The notes below the pieces were generated by a model that saw nothing but the letters and a program-made list of their open reading frames with translations, made no database searches and was not told where the DNA came from. A program made the translations under genes and the position numbers. This document shows positions 1 to 8,864 of a stretch of 64,000 nt of DNA, in pieces (within the stretch, counting starts at the first letter, position 1; each line of letters starts with the position of its first letter). The stretch covers positions 32,545-96,544 of the forward strand of contig CBFCZV010000003.1 of assembly GCA_965602855.1 (NCBI GenBank). Direction: 5' to 3'. The stretch comes from LH-M37 sp965602855. GTDB taxonomy: Bacteria; Pseudomonadota; Gammaproteobacteria; SZUA-229.

Positions 1-396
1 GCACTGGAACTAGATTATAAAAAAGTACTGCTGGAAAATTTTGGTGTTGAGTTCAATCATTTGTTCACCATCGCCAATATGCCGATTAAACGCTTTGGTA
101 GCACCCTGTTATCAAAAGGAAAGTTTGATGACTATATGACACTGTTGAAAAATTCACACGATGAAGGAAATCTTGAGTCGTTGATGTGTCGTACGCAAAT
201 CAGCGTTGACTGGCTGGGTAATGTACACGATTGCGATTTCAATCAAATGCTGAATTTAAAATCAACCTTCAATAAAGGAAAAGTTAATCTAAATGACTTG
301 ATTGACTTCGATTTCAATCAAACGCCAATTGTAGTGATGGAACATTGCTATGGTTGCACCGCAGGGCAGGGTTCTTCCTGTGGTGGTGCTTTGTAA
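1..396 (+). CDS. arsS: Arsenosugar biosynthesis radical SAM protein ArsS, C-terminal part
   Basis: The frame is open from base 1, so the gene begins upstream of the window and only its last 131 codons are seen. The visible part begins ALELDYKK and contains an FTIANMPI segment. It ends with a cysteine-rich tail (HCYGCTAG followed by SSCGG), typical of the DUF3641 region at the C-terminus of ArsS-type radical SAM proteins. The radical SAM CxxxCxxC core would lie upstream and cannot be checked. ArsS proteins are thought to transfer the adenosyl/ribosyl part of SAM to methylated arsenic on the way to arsenosugars. The next two genes belong to glycosyltransferase families named after the same pathway, which supports the assignment. 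A TTG at 61 is not a credible start because the homology extends upstream of it. Confidence 0.85.
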   Translation, partial: ALELDYKKVLLENFGVEFNHLFTIANMPIKRFGSTLLSKGKFDDYMTLLKNSHDEGNLESLMCRTQISVDWLGNVHDCDFNQMLNLKSTFNKGKVNLNDLIDFDFNQTPIVVMEHCYGCTAGQGSSCGGAL

Positions 397-418
397 TTGA
401 TTGTTTCATGATGCCACA

Positions 419-1093
419 ATGAAATTATCTATCATCATTCCCGTATTCAACGAAGCTGAAAATATAGCTAACACACTCAAGCAGCTACAGGTTTATCGAC
501 AGCAGGGTCATGAAGTAATTGTTATCGATGGTGGTAGTCGAGATAATACAGTTGATTGTGTTCAAGATATGGCAGATCAACTATTAATCTCGAAACCCGG
601 CAGGGCGATGCAAATGAATATCGGTGCGGATCAAGCGCAGGGTGAAGTGCTGGTATTCTTGCATGCCGATACACAATTACCTGATAGTGCGGATACTTTG
701 ATTATCAAATCCATGGAGCAGGGTACTCAATGGGGGCGATTTAATGTCCGGCTTTCAGGCTCGCATATTTTATTCAGACTTATCGAAAACATGATGAACT
801 GGCGCTCCTGTTTTACGGGTATTGCAACCGGTGATCAGGTCATATTTGTTCAACGTATGTTGTTTGAACAGGTAGGTGCTTATCCAGAAATAAAATTGAT
901 GGAAGATATTGCGCTAAGTAAAAAACTAAAATTACTCAGTAAGTCGATCTGCATAAAACAACGAGTCATCACATCAAGCCGTAAATGGGAGAAAAAAGGC
1001 ATTGTACGAACCGTGTTGTTGATGTGGCGATTACGGTTGTTATATTTCCTTGGTGTTTCAGCCAATAAACTTCATGCACAATACTATCGATGA
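419..1093 (+). CDS. Family 2 glycosyltransferase, arsenosugar type (TIGR04283-like)
   Basis: A 224-residue GT-A fold glycosyltransferase. It opens with MKLSIIIPVFNEAENI, followed by an IDGGSRDNT motif and an FLHADT metal/nucleotide-sugar site. The C-terminal third is basic and has no membrane span, unlike polymer-making GT2 enzymes. The ATG at 419 is preferred because it begins exactly at the conserved GT2 core; a TTG at 401 would add six unsupported residues. It lies 22 bp after arsS and overlaps the next gene by 4 bp (ATGA), so the three genes are probably translated together. In this family and context it is expected to act on an arsenic- or phosphate-containing sugar intermediate, but the true donor and acceptor are unknown. 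Confidence 0.8.
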   Translation: MKLSIIIPVFNEAENIANTLKQLQVYRQQGHEVIVIDGGSRDNTVDCVQDMADQLLISKPGRAMQMNIGADQAQGEVLVFLHADTQLPDSADTLIIKSMEQGTQWGRFNVRLSGSHILFRLIENMMNWRSCFTGIATGDQVIFVQRMLFEQVGAYPEIKLMEDIALSKKLKLLSKSICIKQRVITSSRKWEKKGIVRTVLLMWRLRLLYFLGVSANKLHAQYYR

Positions 1094-1704
1094 GTAATTA
1101 TAAATATCCTGATGCAGTAGTTCTTGTTTTTGCCAAAGCGCCCGTAGCAGGAAAGGTGAATACCAGGCTGATACCCGATATTGGTGTTGAAGCGGCAACC
1201 GAACTTCAGGCTGAATTAATCCATTCAAGGCTTTCATCCCTAAATGAAGAAAGCTTGTGCCATGTCCAGCTCTGGTGTGCGCCCGATGCTGGTCATGCTT
1301 TTTTTCAGATCTGTAAAAATCAATACGATATAGCGTTGCTTGAGCAGCGGGGCGCTGATCTCGGTGAACGTATGTCTTCGGCGATTGAACAAAGCCTGGA
1401 AGAATTTAAGTACGTTGTATTGATTGGTACTGATGCGCCATCACTGACTATTGACCATATTGAAGAGTCAATCAATCAGCTGGCTGATAATGATGTTGTG
1501 ATTGCACCGGCGGAAGATGGTGGTTATGTGATGATTGGAATGTCTCAGCACAGTGATGCTGTTTTTCAGTCGGTGCCGTGGGGTACGGATGAGGTGCTTG
1601 CCTGTACCCGTGAAAATATCGCAGATAATAATCTGCTGTGTGGTGAGCTTGAGACTTGTTGGGATATTGATCGGGTTGAGGATTACCAACGGTATAAAAA
1701 ATGA
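1090..1704 (+). CDS. TIGR04282-like glycosyltransferase/nucleotidyltransferase (arsenosugar cluster)
   Basis: A 204-residue protein of the DUF2064 / TIGR04282 family. The N-terminal VFAKAPVAGKVNTRL segment is a pyrophosphorylase-like nucleotide-binding loop. A GTDAPSL motif and a DGGYVMIG motif follow, and a DIDRVEDY segment ends the GT-A fold. Members are routinely found beside arsS and the GT2 partner, as here. The start overlaps the stop of the preceding gene by 4 bp, a sign of translational coupling. It ends 4 bp before the convergent slyX stop, with no clear terminator hairpin between them. The biochemical step has not been established for the family as far as I know; a role in activating or transferring the sugar is inference from context. 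Confidence 0.8.
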   Translation: MSNYKYPDAVVLVFAKAPVAGKVNTRLIPDIGVEAATELQAELIHSRLSSLNEESLCHVQLWCAPDAGHAFFQICKNQYDIALLEQRGADLGERMSSAIEQSLEEFKYVVLIGTDAPSLTIDHIEESINQLADNDVVIAPAEDGGYVMIGMSQHSDAVFQSVPWGTDEVLACTRENIADNNLLCGELETCWDIDRVEDYQRYKK

Positions 1705-1708
1705 TAGT

Positions 1709-1915
1709 TTAATAATGCGGCGGCGGTGTCTCATCCTTCTCATGCGCCACCTGCGATTCACCCGCCGCTTTCAGTTTTTTCTCAAGAATAGACATTTTCA
1801 ACATCAGCATGTCGATTTGGCTTTGCTGGATGATGACTGTTTTGTCCAGAATATCGATGGTGTCTTCCAGATGGGTGATTCGGATTTCGAGTTCGGTGGT
1901 GCGTTCTTCCATCAT
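1709..1915 (-). CDS. slyX: SlyX family protein
   Basis: A 68-residue protein, nearly all predicted coiled coil (TELEIRITHLEDTIDILD with heptad spacing). It ends in the PPPHY tail that marks SlyX. The function is unknown; the family is small, cytoplasmic and widespread in Proteobacteria. The gene starts directly at the stop of cysZ, with two consecutive ATG codons (1915 and 1912), so it is almost certainly translated by termination-reinitiation and is the last gene of the queF-FGGY kinase-cysZ-slyX run. Confidence 0.9.
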   Translation of the reverse strand: MMEERTTELEIRITHLEDTIDILDKTVIIQQSQIDMLMLKMSILEKKLKAAGESQVAHEKDETPPPHY

Positions 1916-2644
1916 TTAAGTCTCTGATGATTCTTCTTTGGTTTGTAGGGTTAGTCTTGTCGCGCCTGCAACGGCAACGGGCATGGCTAAAAAGTTGAGT
2001 ACTGGCACGCTGGTGATGATGAATATGCCGCTGCCTAATCCCAGTGCCCGCATTCGGTGCTGGCGATTGTACAGGCGTATTTCTTTGAATAACAGGCCGT
2101 GGTTGGCGAGCGGGTAGTCCATGTATTCCAATGAGAATGACCAGGCGGTGAAGATGAACCAGGCGAAGGGTGCGATCAGGTTGATGCCGGGGATCAGGGT
2201 CAGGATGATCAGGGGTATCAGCCACATGATGAAGTAAAGCAGTTTATGGATTTCAGAGGCGAAGCTTCGTAGGGCGAGTTTCCATAATTTCTCGGTATTG
2301 ATGTGTTCAACGGGCTTGCCGCTGAGATGCGCTTCTACGCGTGCAGCTAGCAGGCTGTTGAAGGGGGCGGCGATCAGGTTGGCGATCAGGGTGAAGCTGT
2401 AGAAAACGAAGAGCAGGGCGGTGAGCATGAATAGCGGCCAGAATAACCATTCCAGCCAGGATAGCCAGCTGGGCAGCAGGCTTTGTATCCATTCATCCAT
2501 TTTCTGGCTGAGTAGATAGATTGCACCGGTGAACAGGCTGATATTGATGATCAGTGGAATGATGACAAAACGACGGATGCCGGGCAGGAAGATCAGGTTG
2601 AAGCCGCTGAAACATTCACTGAAGCCTTTTAGATAGTTGATCAT
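1916..2644 (-). CDS. cysZ: CysZ/EI24 family inner-membrane protein (sulfate permease-like)
   Basis: A 242-residue polytopic protein with hydrophobic segments near residues 22-45, 68-95, 135-165 and 205-225. Family hallmarks are an FxxGFxLI N-terminus, the IAAPFNSLLAARVE loop and an SLEYMDYP motif. CysZ of enterobacteria mediates sulfate entry for cysteine synthesis, and the family (PF07264) also contains members of unknown substrate. Here it lies in an operon with a sugar kinase rather than with cys genes, although cysM is 18 kb away. Its ATG overlaps the end of the kinase gene by 4 bp and its stop abuts slyX. Confidence 0.8.
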   Translation of the reverse strand: MINYLKGFSECFSGFNLIFLPGIRRFVIIPLIINISLFTGAIYLLSQKMDEWIQSLLPSWLSWLEWLFWPLFMLTALLFVFYSFTLIANLIAAPFNSLLAARVEAHLSGKPVEHINTEKLWKLALRSFASEIHKLLYFIMWLIPLIILTLIPGINLIAPFAWFIFTAWSFSLEYMDYPLANHGLLFKEIRLYNRQHRMRALGLGSGIFIITSVPVLNFLAMPVAVAGATRLTLQTKEESSET

Positions 2645-3957
2645 TGTTTGTTTCCTAAATAGCCCTGTCTCGCCAGTAGTGCGCTGCCGTAGCTGGCTTC
2701 TGTTTGCTCAGCAATGACGACGGGTGTGTTGAGTGTATGTTCACGTATCTCTCTCCATGCGGGGTTACTGCTGCCACCACCCGCGGTGAATACTCGCTGC
2801 GGGGCAGGTGCGCCTAAATCAACTAGTTGCTGGTAGCCCTCGGCTTCGATGTTGGCGATGCCTTCGAGTATGGCTTGAAAGAAGATCAAATCATCCTCAG
2901 GCCGTGGTTCCATCTGAGGCTTTAAATTTGCGTCATTACGGGGGAAGCGTTCACCCGTTGCTGGTAGCGGGTAGTATTTCAGACCGGTCTTTTCTTCGGG
3001 CCTGAGCTGGGGTGTCATGGCATCAAGTTGTGGCTGGTTAAAGTGCTGTTTCAGTACGCAGCCGCCACTATTAGATGCCCCACCTGCCAGCCAGTGCTCG
3101 CCGAGGCGGTGGCTGTAGATGCCAAATTCGGGGGCGAAAACAGGCTTGTCGGAAATGATTTTTAGCACTAGCGTGCTGCCCAATGAGGTCACGGCATCAC
3201 CAGTCTGGTTTGCCCCCGTAGCGATAAAGGCGGCAATGCTGTCGGTGGTGCCCGCGATAATCTGGCAGTCTTCGGGCAGGCCAAGTTCGATAGCGGCCTC
3301 GGGGGTAATGTTTGAGATGGGGTTTCCCGGTTTTAAAATATGAGGCAGAGTGTTGCTCTCTATATTTAATATATTCAACCAGTTAGGCCATGTTTCTTCA
3401 AGTGAATTATAGCCAAGTTTCAGGCAGTTGTTTTCATCGCTGATGCCGTATTTACCCGTCAGTGTGGCGGCAACCCAGTCGGCCTGATGGCAAACGTACT
3501 GTGCCTCGGAATGGCGTTTGAGCAGGTGCATCGCCTTGGCCAGTGATGAGCTGACACCGTGGGCACCGCAATCAGCGGGGGCTGTTGCGGCGATCTGCGC
3601 TGCTTCATCGGTGCAGCTCTGGTCGTTGTACATCAGGGCGGGAGAGAGTGGCTCGCCTGCCTCATCGCAAACCAGTACCGTGCCTGAGGTGCCGTCGATA
3701 GCCAGTGCAACGATAGATTTTGATGGTGAAATTGAATTAAGTTTATCGCTTAACTCTTTGATTAACTTGTCTGTAGCTGCCTTCCATATGAGCGAATTCT
3801 GCTCGATACGTGCTCCCCTGGTAACCGGTGATTCCAGCTCGATTTGATACGAGGCGAGCTCTTCGCCTTCAATATTAATGACGCTGCCGCGTACGCCCGA
3901 AGTGCCTATATCGATGCCGAGAAACAGGCAATCGTTGAGGGGAGCTTCAGACGACAT
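2641..3957 (-). CDS. FGGY-family carbohydrate kinase (pentulose kinase-like, possibly D-ribulokinase)
   Basis: A 438-residue kinase with two actin-like domains. The N-terminal phosphate-binding motif is LGIDIGTSGVRG, the catalytic region ALAIDGTSGTV lies near residue 90, and the C-terminal ATP site is VFTAGGGSSNPAW. It is shorter than glycerol or xylulose kinases (about 490-500 residues) and resembles the compact group that includes cyanobacterial/plant D-ribulose kinases. The substrate cannot be settled from sequence. No sugar transporter or isomerase is adjacent, so a salvage or metabolite-repair role is more likely than catabolism. It lies 21 bp after queF and overlaps cysZ by 4 bp. Confidence 0.75.
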   Translation of the reverse strand: MSSEAPLNDCLFLGIDIGTSGVRGSVINIEGEELASYQIELESPVTRGARIEQNSLIWKAATDKLIKELSDKLNSISPSKSIVALAIDGTSGTVLVCDEAGEPLSPALMYNDQSCTDEAAQIAATAPADCGAHGVSSSLAKAMHLLKRHSEAQYVCHQADWVAATLTGKYGISDENNCLKLGYNSLEETWPNWLNILNIESNTLPHILKPGNPISNITPEAAIELGLPEDCQIIAGTTDSIAAFIATGANQTGDAVTSLGSTLVLKIISDKPVFAPEFGIYSHRLGEHWLAGGASNSGGCVLKQHFNQPQLDAMTPQLRPEEKTGLKYYPLPATGERFPRNDANLKPQMEPRPEDDLIFFQAILEGIANIEAEGYQQLVDLGAPAPQRVFTAGGGSSNPAWREIREHTLNTPVVIAEQTEASYGSALLARQGYLGNKQ

Positions 3958-3978
3958 ACGCGGGTAGAAGTGTTTTGA

Positions 3979-4368
3979 TTAAGGCAGTTGAACCAGCTCA
4001 GGTGCCTGCCAGTTGGGGTCACGGTGCTCGGCAACCACGGTGGTATAGATGCCGCCGCGTACGTTGAATTCTGCGGTCAGTCGCATGAAGCGGGGTTTGC
4101 AGGCATCGACCAGGTCGGCCAATATTTGATTTGTCACAGCTTCGTGGAAAGCGCCTTGTTCACGAAATGACCAGACGTACATTTTTAGTGCCTTGAGTTC
4201 GATGCAGGCCTGATCGGCAACATACTCGATTTCCAGCGTGGCAAAATCGGGCTGGCCGGTTTTTGGGCACAGGCAGGTGAATTCGGGAACGGTGATGCGG
4301 ATGGTGTAATCTCGTTCAGGTTGTGGATTATCAAAGACTTCCAGCTCTTTTGAAGGTTGTGTCGACAT
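3979..4368 (-). CDS. queF: NADPH-dependent 7-cyano-7-deazaguanine reductase QueF (type II)
   Basis: QueF reduces preQ0 to preQ1 in queuosine biosynthesis, in the cytoplasm. This is the short single-domain form (129 residues). It carries the nucleophilic cysteine in TCLCPKTGQPDF and the NADPH/substrate helix ELKALKMYVWSFR followed by FHEAVTNQI. The start at 4368 (MSTQPSKE) gives the normal family N-terminus; an upstream ATG at 4398 would add ten residues and overlap the probable promoter. It is the first gene of a minus-strand run (FGGY kinase, cysZ, slyX). Other que genes are not in the window. Confidence 0.92.
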   Translation of the reverse strand: MSTQPSKELEVFDNPQPERDYTIRITVPEFTCLCPKTGQPDFATLEIEYVADQACIELKALKMYVWSFREQGAFHEAVTNQILADLVDACKPRFMRLTAEFNVRGGIYTTVVAEHRDPNWQAPELVQLP

Positions 4369-4397
4369 AATAGTTTTTCGCGTGTAAAAAAATGGCA

Positions 4398-4403
4398 ATT
4401 ATA
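4398..4403 (-). promoter_or_regulatory. Candidate -10 element for queF
   Basis: On the minus strand these bases read TATAAT, about 30 nt upstream of the queF ATG, which would give a leader of some 23 nt. No good -35 box lies at normal spacing; a TTGACA just upstream is only 2 nt away and cannot serve as -35 for this -10. Confidence 0.4.
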
Positions 4404-4450
4404 CCTGTCAAAATGCATAAATTCCCTGTCGATTTTCACGGCTTCTGCTG

Positions 4451-4456
4451 TATACT
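4451..4456 (+). promoter_or_regulatory. Candidate -10 element for smc-zipA-ligA
   Basis: TATACT preceded by TG, 75 nt upstream of the smc start and divergent from the queF promoter. The -35 region is not recognisable, so the call rests on the -10 and on its position in the only intergenic space that could drive the smc operon. Confidence 0.35.
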
Positions 4457-4530
4457 GAGCGCCTATTTTTAGCACCGTTTTTTACGGAATTATTAGCTAA
4501 CTTTTACGCGAACAGGACACCTCATCGAAC

Positions 4531-7500
4531 ATGCGTCTAAGCACGATTAAACTTGCCGGTTTCAAGTCTTTTGTAGACCCAACCACAATCCATTTTCCCA
4601 GTAATCTGACCGGTATCGTCGGCCCGAATGGTTGTGGCAAGTCCAATGTTATTGATGCCGTGCGCTGGGTGATGGGCGAATCTTCTGCCAAGCATTTGCG
4701 CGGTAGCTCCATGGAAGATGTCATCTTTAATGGTTCATCTTCACGTAAGCCGATCGGCATGGCCTCAGTCGAACTGGTGTTCGACAACAGTGAAGCCAAT
4801 GGCAAGGTCGGTGGCCAGTTCGCGCAATACGACGAGATTTCGGTCAAGCGTTCGGTTGCTCGTGATGGTCAGTCCAAGTATTCCTTAAATGGTACGCGTT
4901 GCCGCCGTCGTGATATCGCTGATTTGTTCCTCGGTACCGGCTTAGGCCCACGCAGTTATGCGATTATCGAGCAGGGCATGATTTCCCGCCTGATTGAGGC
5001 CAAGCCTGAAGATCTGCGCGTTTTCCTCGAAGAAGCTGCGGGTATTTCCAAATATAAAGAGCGACGTCGCGAAACTGAGAATCGAATCCGTCATACCCGC
5101 GATAATCTGGATCGTCTTGATGATCTTCGTGAAGAAATCGATAAACAGTTATCGCATTTGCAGCGCCAGAGCCGCGCCGCCGAGCGTTATAAAGAGTATA
5201 AAGATGAAGAGCGCCAGCTGAAGGCTGAGTTGCTGGCTTTGAACTGGCAGGGTTTGAAGAAAAATCTGGATGGCCGTGATAAGGCTATTACCGAAACCGA
5301 AACTCGTCTGGAGCAGATTGTTGCCGAGCAGCGGGCCGCAGAATCCAAAATTGAAGAAGATCGTCAGTTACACACCGAATCGAATGATGCGCTGAACAAG
5401 GTTCAGGCTGGTTACTATAGTCTGGGTAGCGATATTTCCCGTGTTGAGCAGAACATCAAGCATCAGCAGGATTTGCTGCAGCGTCAGAAGACTGATCTGG
5501 AGCAGGTTGAAACTGCACTGTTTGAAGCGACGCAAACATTGCAGAGTGACCGTAACACGATTGAAGAAGTGAGCTCACAGTTGCAGGCTGATCAGCCTGC
5601 GCTCGAAGTTTTGAAAGCCGATGAGCTAGCTATCAGTGAACGCTTTAAGAATTCTGAAGAAGCGATGCAGAGCTGGCAGTCATCCTGGGATGAGATTAAT
5701 CGCCGCTATTCTGAATCCAGTCAAAAAGCACAGGTTGAACGTTCGCGCATGGAACAGCTGGAGCGTCACGTCGAGCAATTGAATCAACGTTTGCAACGTG
5801 TTGATGTTGAGCAACAGGCGCTACGTGGTGAAGATATTGAAGGTCAGATTGTTGAGTTCCAGGCAAAGCTGGCTGAAGTCGAGCAGCAGAAAATGGCTCA
5901 GGAAGAACAATTGTCTTCGGCTTTGTCCTCAATCCGTGAAACGCGTGAAAAAATTGTTGTGACAGAGCAGAAGTCAGCTGAACACCGTCGTGGCATTCAC
6001 GATGCTCAGGGTCGTCTGTCATCACTGGAAACCTTGCAGCAGTCTGCCCTGGGTAAAACTGATCAGGCAGTCAATCAATGGCTGGACAGACAGGGTCTGG
6101 CTAGTCAGGCACGTTTCGCTGAAAAACTGGAAGTCGATAGTGGTTGGGAAACGGCGGTTGAAACTGTGTTGGGCGATACCCTGGAAGCGGTTTGTGTTGA
6201 TCAGATAGATGCGTTGTGTTCTACGCTTTCTGATCTGGAAAAGAGCAATCTTTCTCTGGTAGAAACGCAGTCTTCAAATTCGGTTGCCAATGGTGCAACC
6301 GGTTATTTGCAGGAAAAAGTAAAATCTTCTGTAGAGCTGGACCAATTTATTCATGGAATTCGTTTTGCAGATACTCTGGATGCAGCATTACAGATGCGCA
6401 GCTCGCTGGCCGATGGCGAAAGCGTTGTGACACGTGATGGCATTTGGCTGGGCAAACACTGGTTACGCATTAATAATGATAAAGATGCGCGACAGGGTGT
6501 GCTGGCACGAGAAACTGAAATCCGTGAATTGCAGGAACGCCTGCAGCAGCTTGAAGAACAAGCGGCGGCTTTGAATGATGATTTAATCGATAAACGTGAA
6601 AGCCTGCAGGAAAAAGAAAAACAGCGTGAAGAAGTGCAGGTGTCTTTGAATGCGGTTCATGCGCAGATGAATCAATTGCAGACGCAGATTAGTGCGCGTC
6701 AAACACGTAAGGAACACATTAGTAATCGCGGTCGAAATCTTGATGAAGAAAAAGCTGAGACTGAAAAGCTTATCGCGAATGAAAATAAGAGCATTGAAGA
6801 AGCGACACTGAGTCGTAATGAATCGTTGCAACAAATTGAAACGATTGGTGCTGAACGCGATCAACAGGAAGGGCAGCGCGAAATCTTGCTGGCTCAGTTG
6901 CAACAGAATCGTAGTGAATTGCAGCAGCAACAAGATAAGGCGCACGAGCTGGCGATTAGAATTGAAGGCTTTAATACGCGTAAGCAGAGTCTGACTCAAA
7001 ATATTGAGCGCATGGAAAAATCGCAGCAATACCAGATTCAGCGTAAGCAGGAATTACAGGCGGCGCTTTCAAAAACGGGTGAGCCAGTTGAAGAATTAGA
7101 AAAAGAGCTCGGCGAATTGTTAGAGAAGCGATTGGAGTCTGAGCAGGCGCTGACTGATGCGCGTCGTCAGGTTGAAACCATTGCGCAACAGCTGAGACGA
7201 TTTGAGCAGCAACGTTCCGAGCATGAAAGACGTAGTCAGGATGTGCGTAGTCAACTAGAAAAAATGAAACTGGATAGTCAGGAAATTCGTGTGCGCAGTA
7301 AGACCGCGCTGGAACAACTGGCAGAAATGGATCGTGATGTTGATACTCTGTTAGAGTCTATGGAAGAGGGTGCCAGCAGCCATGCGTGGGAACAAAAAGT
7401 GATGGCGGTTTCTCAGCGTATCTCAAGATTAGGTCCGATTAATCTGGCGGCAATTGATGAGTATCAGGAACAGTTGAAACGTAAAGAATATCTGGATGAG

Positions 7501-8043
7501 CAGCATAAAGATGTTGTCTCTGCGCTGGACATACTGGAAGAAGCGATTGCCAAGATTGATCACGAAACGCGTACGCGCTTTAAAGATACTTACGACCACG
7601 TTAATAGCCGACTCAAAGAAATGTTCCCACGTTTATTTGGTGGTGGTGTTTGTTACCTTGAGATGACGGGTGATGATTTACTGAGTACGGGTGTGACCGT
7701 TATGGCCAAACCGCCCGGTAAACGCATCTCCAATATTCATCTGATGTCGGGTGGTGAAAAAGCATTGACCGCGGTTGCGCTGGTGTTTGCTATCTTTGAA
7801 CTCAATCCTGCACCTTTCTGTATGCTGGATGAGGTTGATGCGCCTTTAGATGAAGCTAACGTAGGGCGCTTCAGTCAACTGGTGAAAGAAATGTCTGATC
7901 AGATACAGTTTATCTACATTACGCATAATAAGACCACGATGGAGATTTCTGAACATCTCAGTGGTGTGACCATGCGAGAGGCCGGTGTGTCTCGATTGGT
8001 TACTGTTGATGTTGCCGAAGCGGCGACTATGGCTGCTGTTTAA
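4531..8043 (+). CDS. smc: Chromosome segregation protein SMC
   Basis: A full-length SMC ATPase (1170 residues) that entraps and compacts DNA with ScpA/ScpB. The N-terminal head has the Walker A GPNGCGKSN and a Q-loop region (SSRKPIGMASVELVF). Long coiled coils flank a hinge at about residues 515-640. The C-terminal head has the signature LMSGGEKALTA and Walker B CMLDEVDAPLDEAN. Gammaproteobacteria use either SMC-ScpAB or MukBEF, so this organism belongs to the SMC group. It is followed after 28 bp by zipA and then a DNA ligase, a common gammaproteobacterial order. scpA and scpB are not in the window. Confidence 0.97.
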   Translation: MRLSTIKLAGFKSFVDPTTIHFPSNLTGIVGPNGCGKSNVIDAVRWVMGESSAKHLRGSSMEDVIFNGSSSRKPIGMASVELVFDNSEANGKVGGQFAQYDEISVKRSVARDGQSKYSLNGTRCRRRDIADLFLGTGLGPRSYAIIEQGMISRLIEAKPEDLRVFLEEAAGISKYKERRRETENRIRHTRDNLDRLDDLREEIDKQLSHLQRQSRAAERYKEYKDEERQLKAELLALNWQGLKKNLDGRDKAITETETRLEQIVAEQRAAESKIEEDRQLHTESNDALNKVQAGYYSLGSDISRVEQNIKHQQDLLQRQKTDLEQVETALFEATQTLQSDRNTIEEVSSQLQADQPALEVLKADELAISERFKNSEEAMQSWQSSWDEINRRYSESSQKAQVERSRMEQLERHVEQLNQRLQRVDVEQQALRGEDIEGQIVEFQAKLAEVEQQKMAQEEQLSSALSSIRETREKIVVTEQKSAEHRRGIHDAQGRLSSLETLQQSALGKTDQAVNQWLDRQGLASQARFAEKLEVDSGWETAVETVLGDTLEAVCVDQIDALCSTLSDLEKSNLSLVETQSSNSVANGATGYLQEKVKSSVELDQFIHGIRFADTLDAALQMRSSLADGESVVTRDGIWLGKHWLRINNDKDARQGVLARETEIRELQERLQQLEEQAAALNDDLIDKRESLQEKEKQREEVQVSLNAVHAQMNQLQTQISARQTRKEHISNRGRNLDEEKAETEKLIANENKSIEEATLSRNESLQQIETIGAERDQQEGQREILLAQLQQNRSELQQQQDKAHELAIRIEGFNTRKQSLTQNIERMEKSQQYQIQRKQELQAALSKTGEPVEELEKELGELLEKRLESEQALTDARRQVETIAQQLRRFEQQRSEHERRSQDVRSQLEKMKLDSQEIRVRSKTALEQLAEMDRDVDTLLESMEEGASSHAWEQKVMAVSQRISRLGPINLAAIDEYQEQLKRKEYLDEQHKDVVSALDILEEAIAKIDHETRTRFKDTYDHVNSRLKEMFPRLFGGGVCYLEMTGDDLLSTGVTVMAKPPGKRISNIHLMSGGEKALTAVALVFAIFELNPAPFCMLDEVDAPLDEANVGRFSQLVKEMSDQIQFIYITHNKTTMEISEHLSGVTMREAGVSRLVTVDVAEAATMAAV

Positions 8044-8071
8044 TTAATAAATTAAAACTTAGAGTACGATA

Positions 8072-8854
8072 ATGGAAAACCTGCGCTGGATATTGCTTGC
8101 CGCTGGAATCTTTTTTGTTCTTGCCATTTATATTTTTGGTCGCAATCGTCGACGCAATAATAGTTCTGATCTTTTTGATTCCAAAGAGGACCTCCCTGAT
8201 TTTTCAGCCCGAGACTGGGATGAGCTTGATGAAGGCGTGGGCGAAGTTCGTATTGTTGCACGAGAAAATGATGAATTTGATTCTTTAGATGAATTTCCTT
8301 CTGAGCAAGTTCATGAGGATATTCCTGTTGATGAGGCCGAGATCTATCAGGATGAAGAATTACAGGATGATTTATTTGAGTTGACGGATGAAGTCGAGCC
8401 GTCATCAGTTGAAAGCGATGAGGCTGATGCGCAAGTTCAGTCAGATTCGAAAAGCGATATTATTGTTTTATATATCCTGGCGAAACCATCTAATCTGTTG
8501 GCAGGCGATAAAATCAATAGCGCTGCTCAGGCTAACGGTCTTATCTTTGGTTACATGAATATTTTTCATCGCCTTGATGGTGATGAGAAAACTGTTTTCA
8601 GTCTAGCCAATATGATAGAGCCTGGAAATTTCGATCCTGATAGCATTCATGAAATGACCACCACTGGCCTGACCATGTTTATGCAGATATCCGGGTTATC
8701 AAATCCTGCCGATGATTTTGATGAAATGCTACGATGCGCCTACCACATGTCTGAAATGCTGGGTGCAACTTTATGTAGCCACCGTCGTCAGCCAATTACT
8801 CAGGCGGATGCAGAGTATTATCGAAATTTGATTGCTGAAAAACAAAATACTTGA
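8072..8854 (+). CDS. zipA: Cell division protein ZipA
   Basis: A 260-residue type Ib membrane protein. It has a very short periplasmic N-terminus, one transmembrane helix at about residues 6-24 (ILLAAGIFFVLAIYIFG) and a basic stop-transfer patch (RNRRRNN). A long acidic linker (about 30-120) precedes the C-terminal ZipA domain (about 125-255), which binds the FtsZ tail. ZipA tethers FtsZ to the membrane at the septum and is largely restricted to Gammaproteobacteria. Its place between smc and the ligase gene is the typical one. The linker is rich in Asp/Glu rather than the Pro/Gln-rich linker of E. coli. Confidence 0.92.
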   Translation: MENLRWILLAAGIFFVLAIYIFGRNRRRNNSSDLFDSKEDLPDFSARDWDELDEGVGEVRIVARENDEFDSLDEFPSEQVHEDIPVDEAEIYQDEELQDDLFELTDEVEPSSVESDEADAQVQSDSKSDIIVLYILAKPSNLLAGDKINSAAQANGLIFGYMNIFHRLDGDEKTVFSLANMIEPGNFDPDSIHEMTTTGLTMFMQISGLSNPADDFDEMLRCAYHMSEMLGATLCSHRRQPITQADAEYYRNLIAEKQNT

Positions 8855-8864
8855 TTGCTTAGAC

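Noticed and set aside
61..396. A complete small gene starting with TTG at 61
   Set aside because: The frame is open to base 1 and the protein homology to ArsS continues upstream of 61, so it is a partial gene.
4369..4450. preQ1 riboswitch upstream of queF
   Set aside because: The predicted leader is only about 23 nt and no preQ1-type stem and A-rich tail were found.
6583..7029. Antisense open frame inside smc
   Set aside because: A shadow of the coiled-coil coding region; composition is Phe/Leu/Thr-rich as expected for the reverse of Lys/Glu/Gln codons.
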